Below are positions 48,688-48,763 of a DNA stretch of 48,763 nt, one piece after another. Positions within the stretch are counted from its first letter, which is position 1. The number at the start of each line of letters is the position of its first letter. The position numbers and the translations under genes are program-made. The DNA comes from an uncultured Clostridia bacterium (GTDB taxonomy: Bacteria > Bacillota > Clostridia > Christensenellales > Aristaeellaceae). The notes under the pieces were generated by a model. That model was not told the origin of the DNA. It made no database searches and worked only from the letters and a program-made list of their open reading frames with translations. The DNA lies in the NCBI GenBank assembly GCA_934631985.1, contig CAKTYE010000011.1, forward strand, positions 1 to 48,763, read 5' to 3'.

Positions 48688-48763
48688 CGGAGAGTTAGGG
48701 ATTTGAACCCTAGGTGGGGTATAAGCCCACACACGATTTCCAGTCGTGCGCCTTAGACCACTC
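48688..48763 (-). tRNA. tRNA-Ser (anticodon GGA), 5' end cut by the window edge
   Basis: Read on the minus strand: anticodon stem CACGA/TCGTG with loop CTGGAAA (anticodon GGA), a long variable arm with a GTGGG/CCCAC stem as expected for class II tRNAs, T-arm TAGGG-TTCAAAT-CCCTA, and 3' acceptor strand ACTCTCC with discriminator G at 48688, the serine identity base. The CCA end is not encoded. About three 5' bases (GGA of the acceptor) lie outside the window. Confidence 0.95.

Noticed and set aside
1..48763. CRISPR arrays, insertion sequences, prophage or toxin-antitoxin modules
   Set aside because: No spaced direct repeats, transposase, integrase or phage-like gene found; the only direct repeats are the 42-bp coiled-coil units in the glycosyltransferase.

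Overview
The window reads as chromosomal DNA of a Gram-positive, Firmicutes-type bacterium, most likely a moderately high-GC member of the Clostridia. Evidence is the family content (DUF951, YlbF, RsfS, NadD-YqeK, the TIGR03960/DUF2344 radical-SAM pair, DUF3343, a YnbB-type PLP enzyme, a small SRP RNA), strong AGGAGG ribosome-binding sites, sigma-A-type promoters with 17-base spacers, and frequent TTG/GTG starts. The exact genus cannot be told from the sequence. I see no CRISPR array, insertion sequence, prophage, integrase or attachment site.

Layout. 1-5.7 kb: DUF951 protein, signal peptidase I, a convergent VanY-like peptidase with an altered active site, a secreted protein of unknown function, then a zinc-ribbon membrane protein overlapping a TPM-domain protein. 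5.7-6.8 kb (minus): free methionine-(R)-sulfoxide reductase and a GNAT acetyltransferase. 6.9-13 kb (plus): a secreted/anchored protein, then a tight cysE-cysS-comEA-like-dnaX-GNAT operon. 13-14.6 kb: glmM and the SRP RNA. 14.6-18.6 kb (minus): a heterodimeric ABC exporter preceded by a small leader ORF and an intrinsic terminator. 18.7-21.6 kb (minus): two esterases and an ATP-grasp ligase in one operon. 21.6-22.9 kb (minus): three small hypothetical genes, two of them cysteine-rich. 23-24.6 kb (minus): nadD-yqeK fusion and rsfS. 24.7-28.2 kb: a membrane protein with a possible Mrr-like core, a secreted SH3-like protein, and a cysteine-desulfurase-like enzyme divergent from DUF3343. 28.6-31.1 kb: rpsT, a VOC protein and a phosphosugar mutase. 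31.2-33.1 kb (minus): an MGMT-like protein and a MATE exporter with a terminator in its leader. 33.2-46.4 kb (plus): a secreted protein whose frame runs into the next promoter, then radical SAM-DUF2344-rng-miaB-ylbF and mutS-mutL-miaA-ynbB. 46.4-48.8 kb (minus): a GT8-GT2 fusion glycosyltransferase with a coiled-coil repeat tail in AT-richer DNA, and a tRNA-Ser(GGA) cut by the window edge.

The most interesting points are: two efflux systems (ABC pair and MATE), each with a leader holding an intrinsic terminator, one with a clear 31-codon leader ORF as in the BmrB/BmrCD arrangement; the esterase-esterase-ATP-grasp operon with no assigned pathway; the VanY-like protein lacking the catalytic glutamate; the GT8-GT2-coiled-coil fusion; and a set of Cys-rich tails or small Cys-rich proteins (CysE tail, YlbF tail, 22.5 kb pair).
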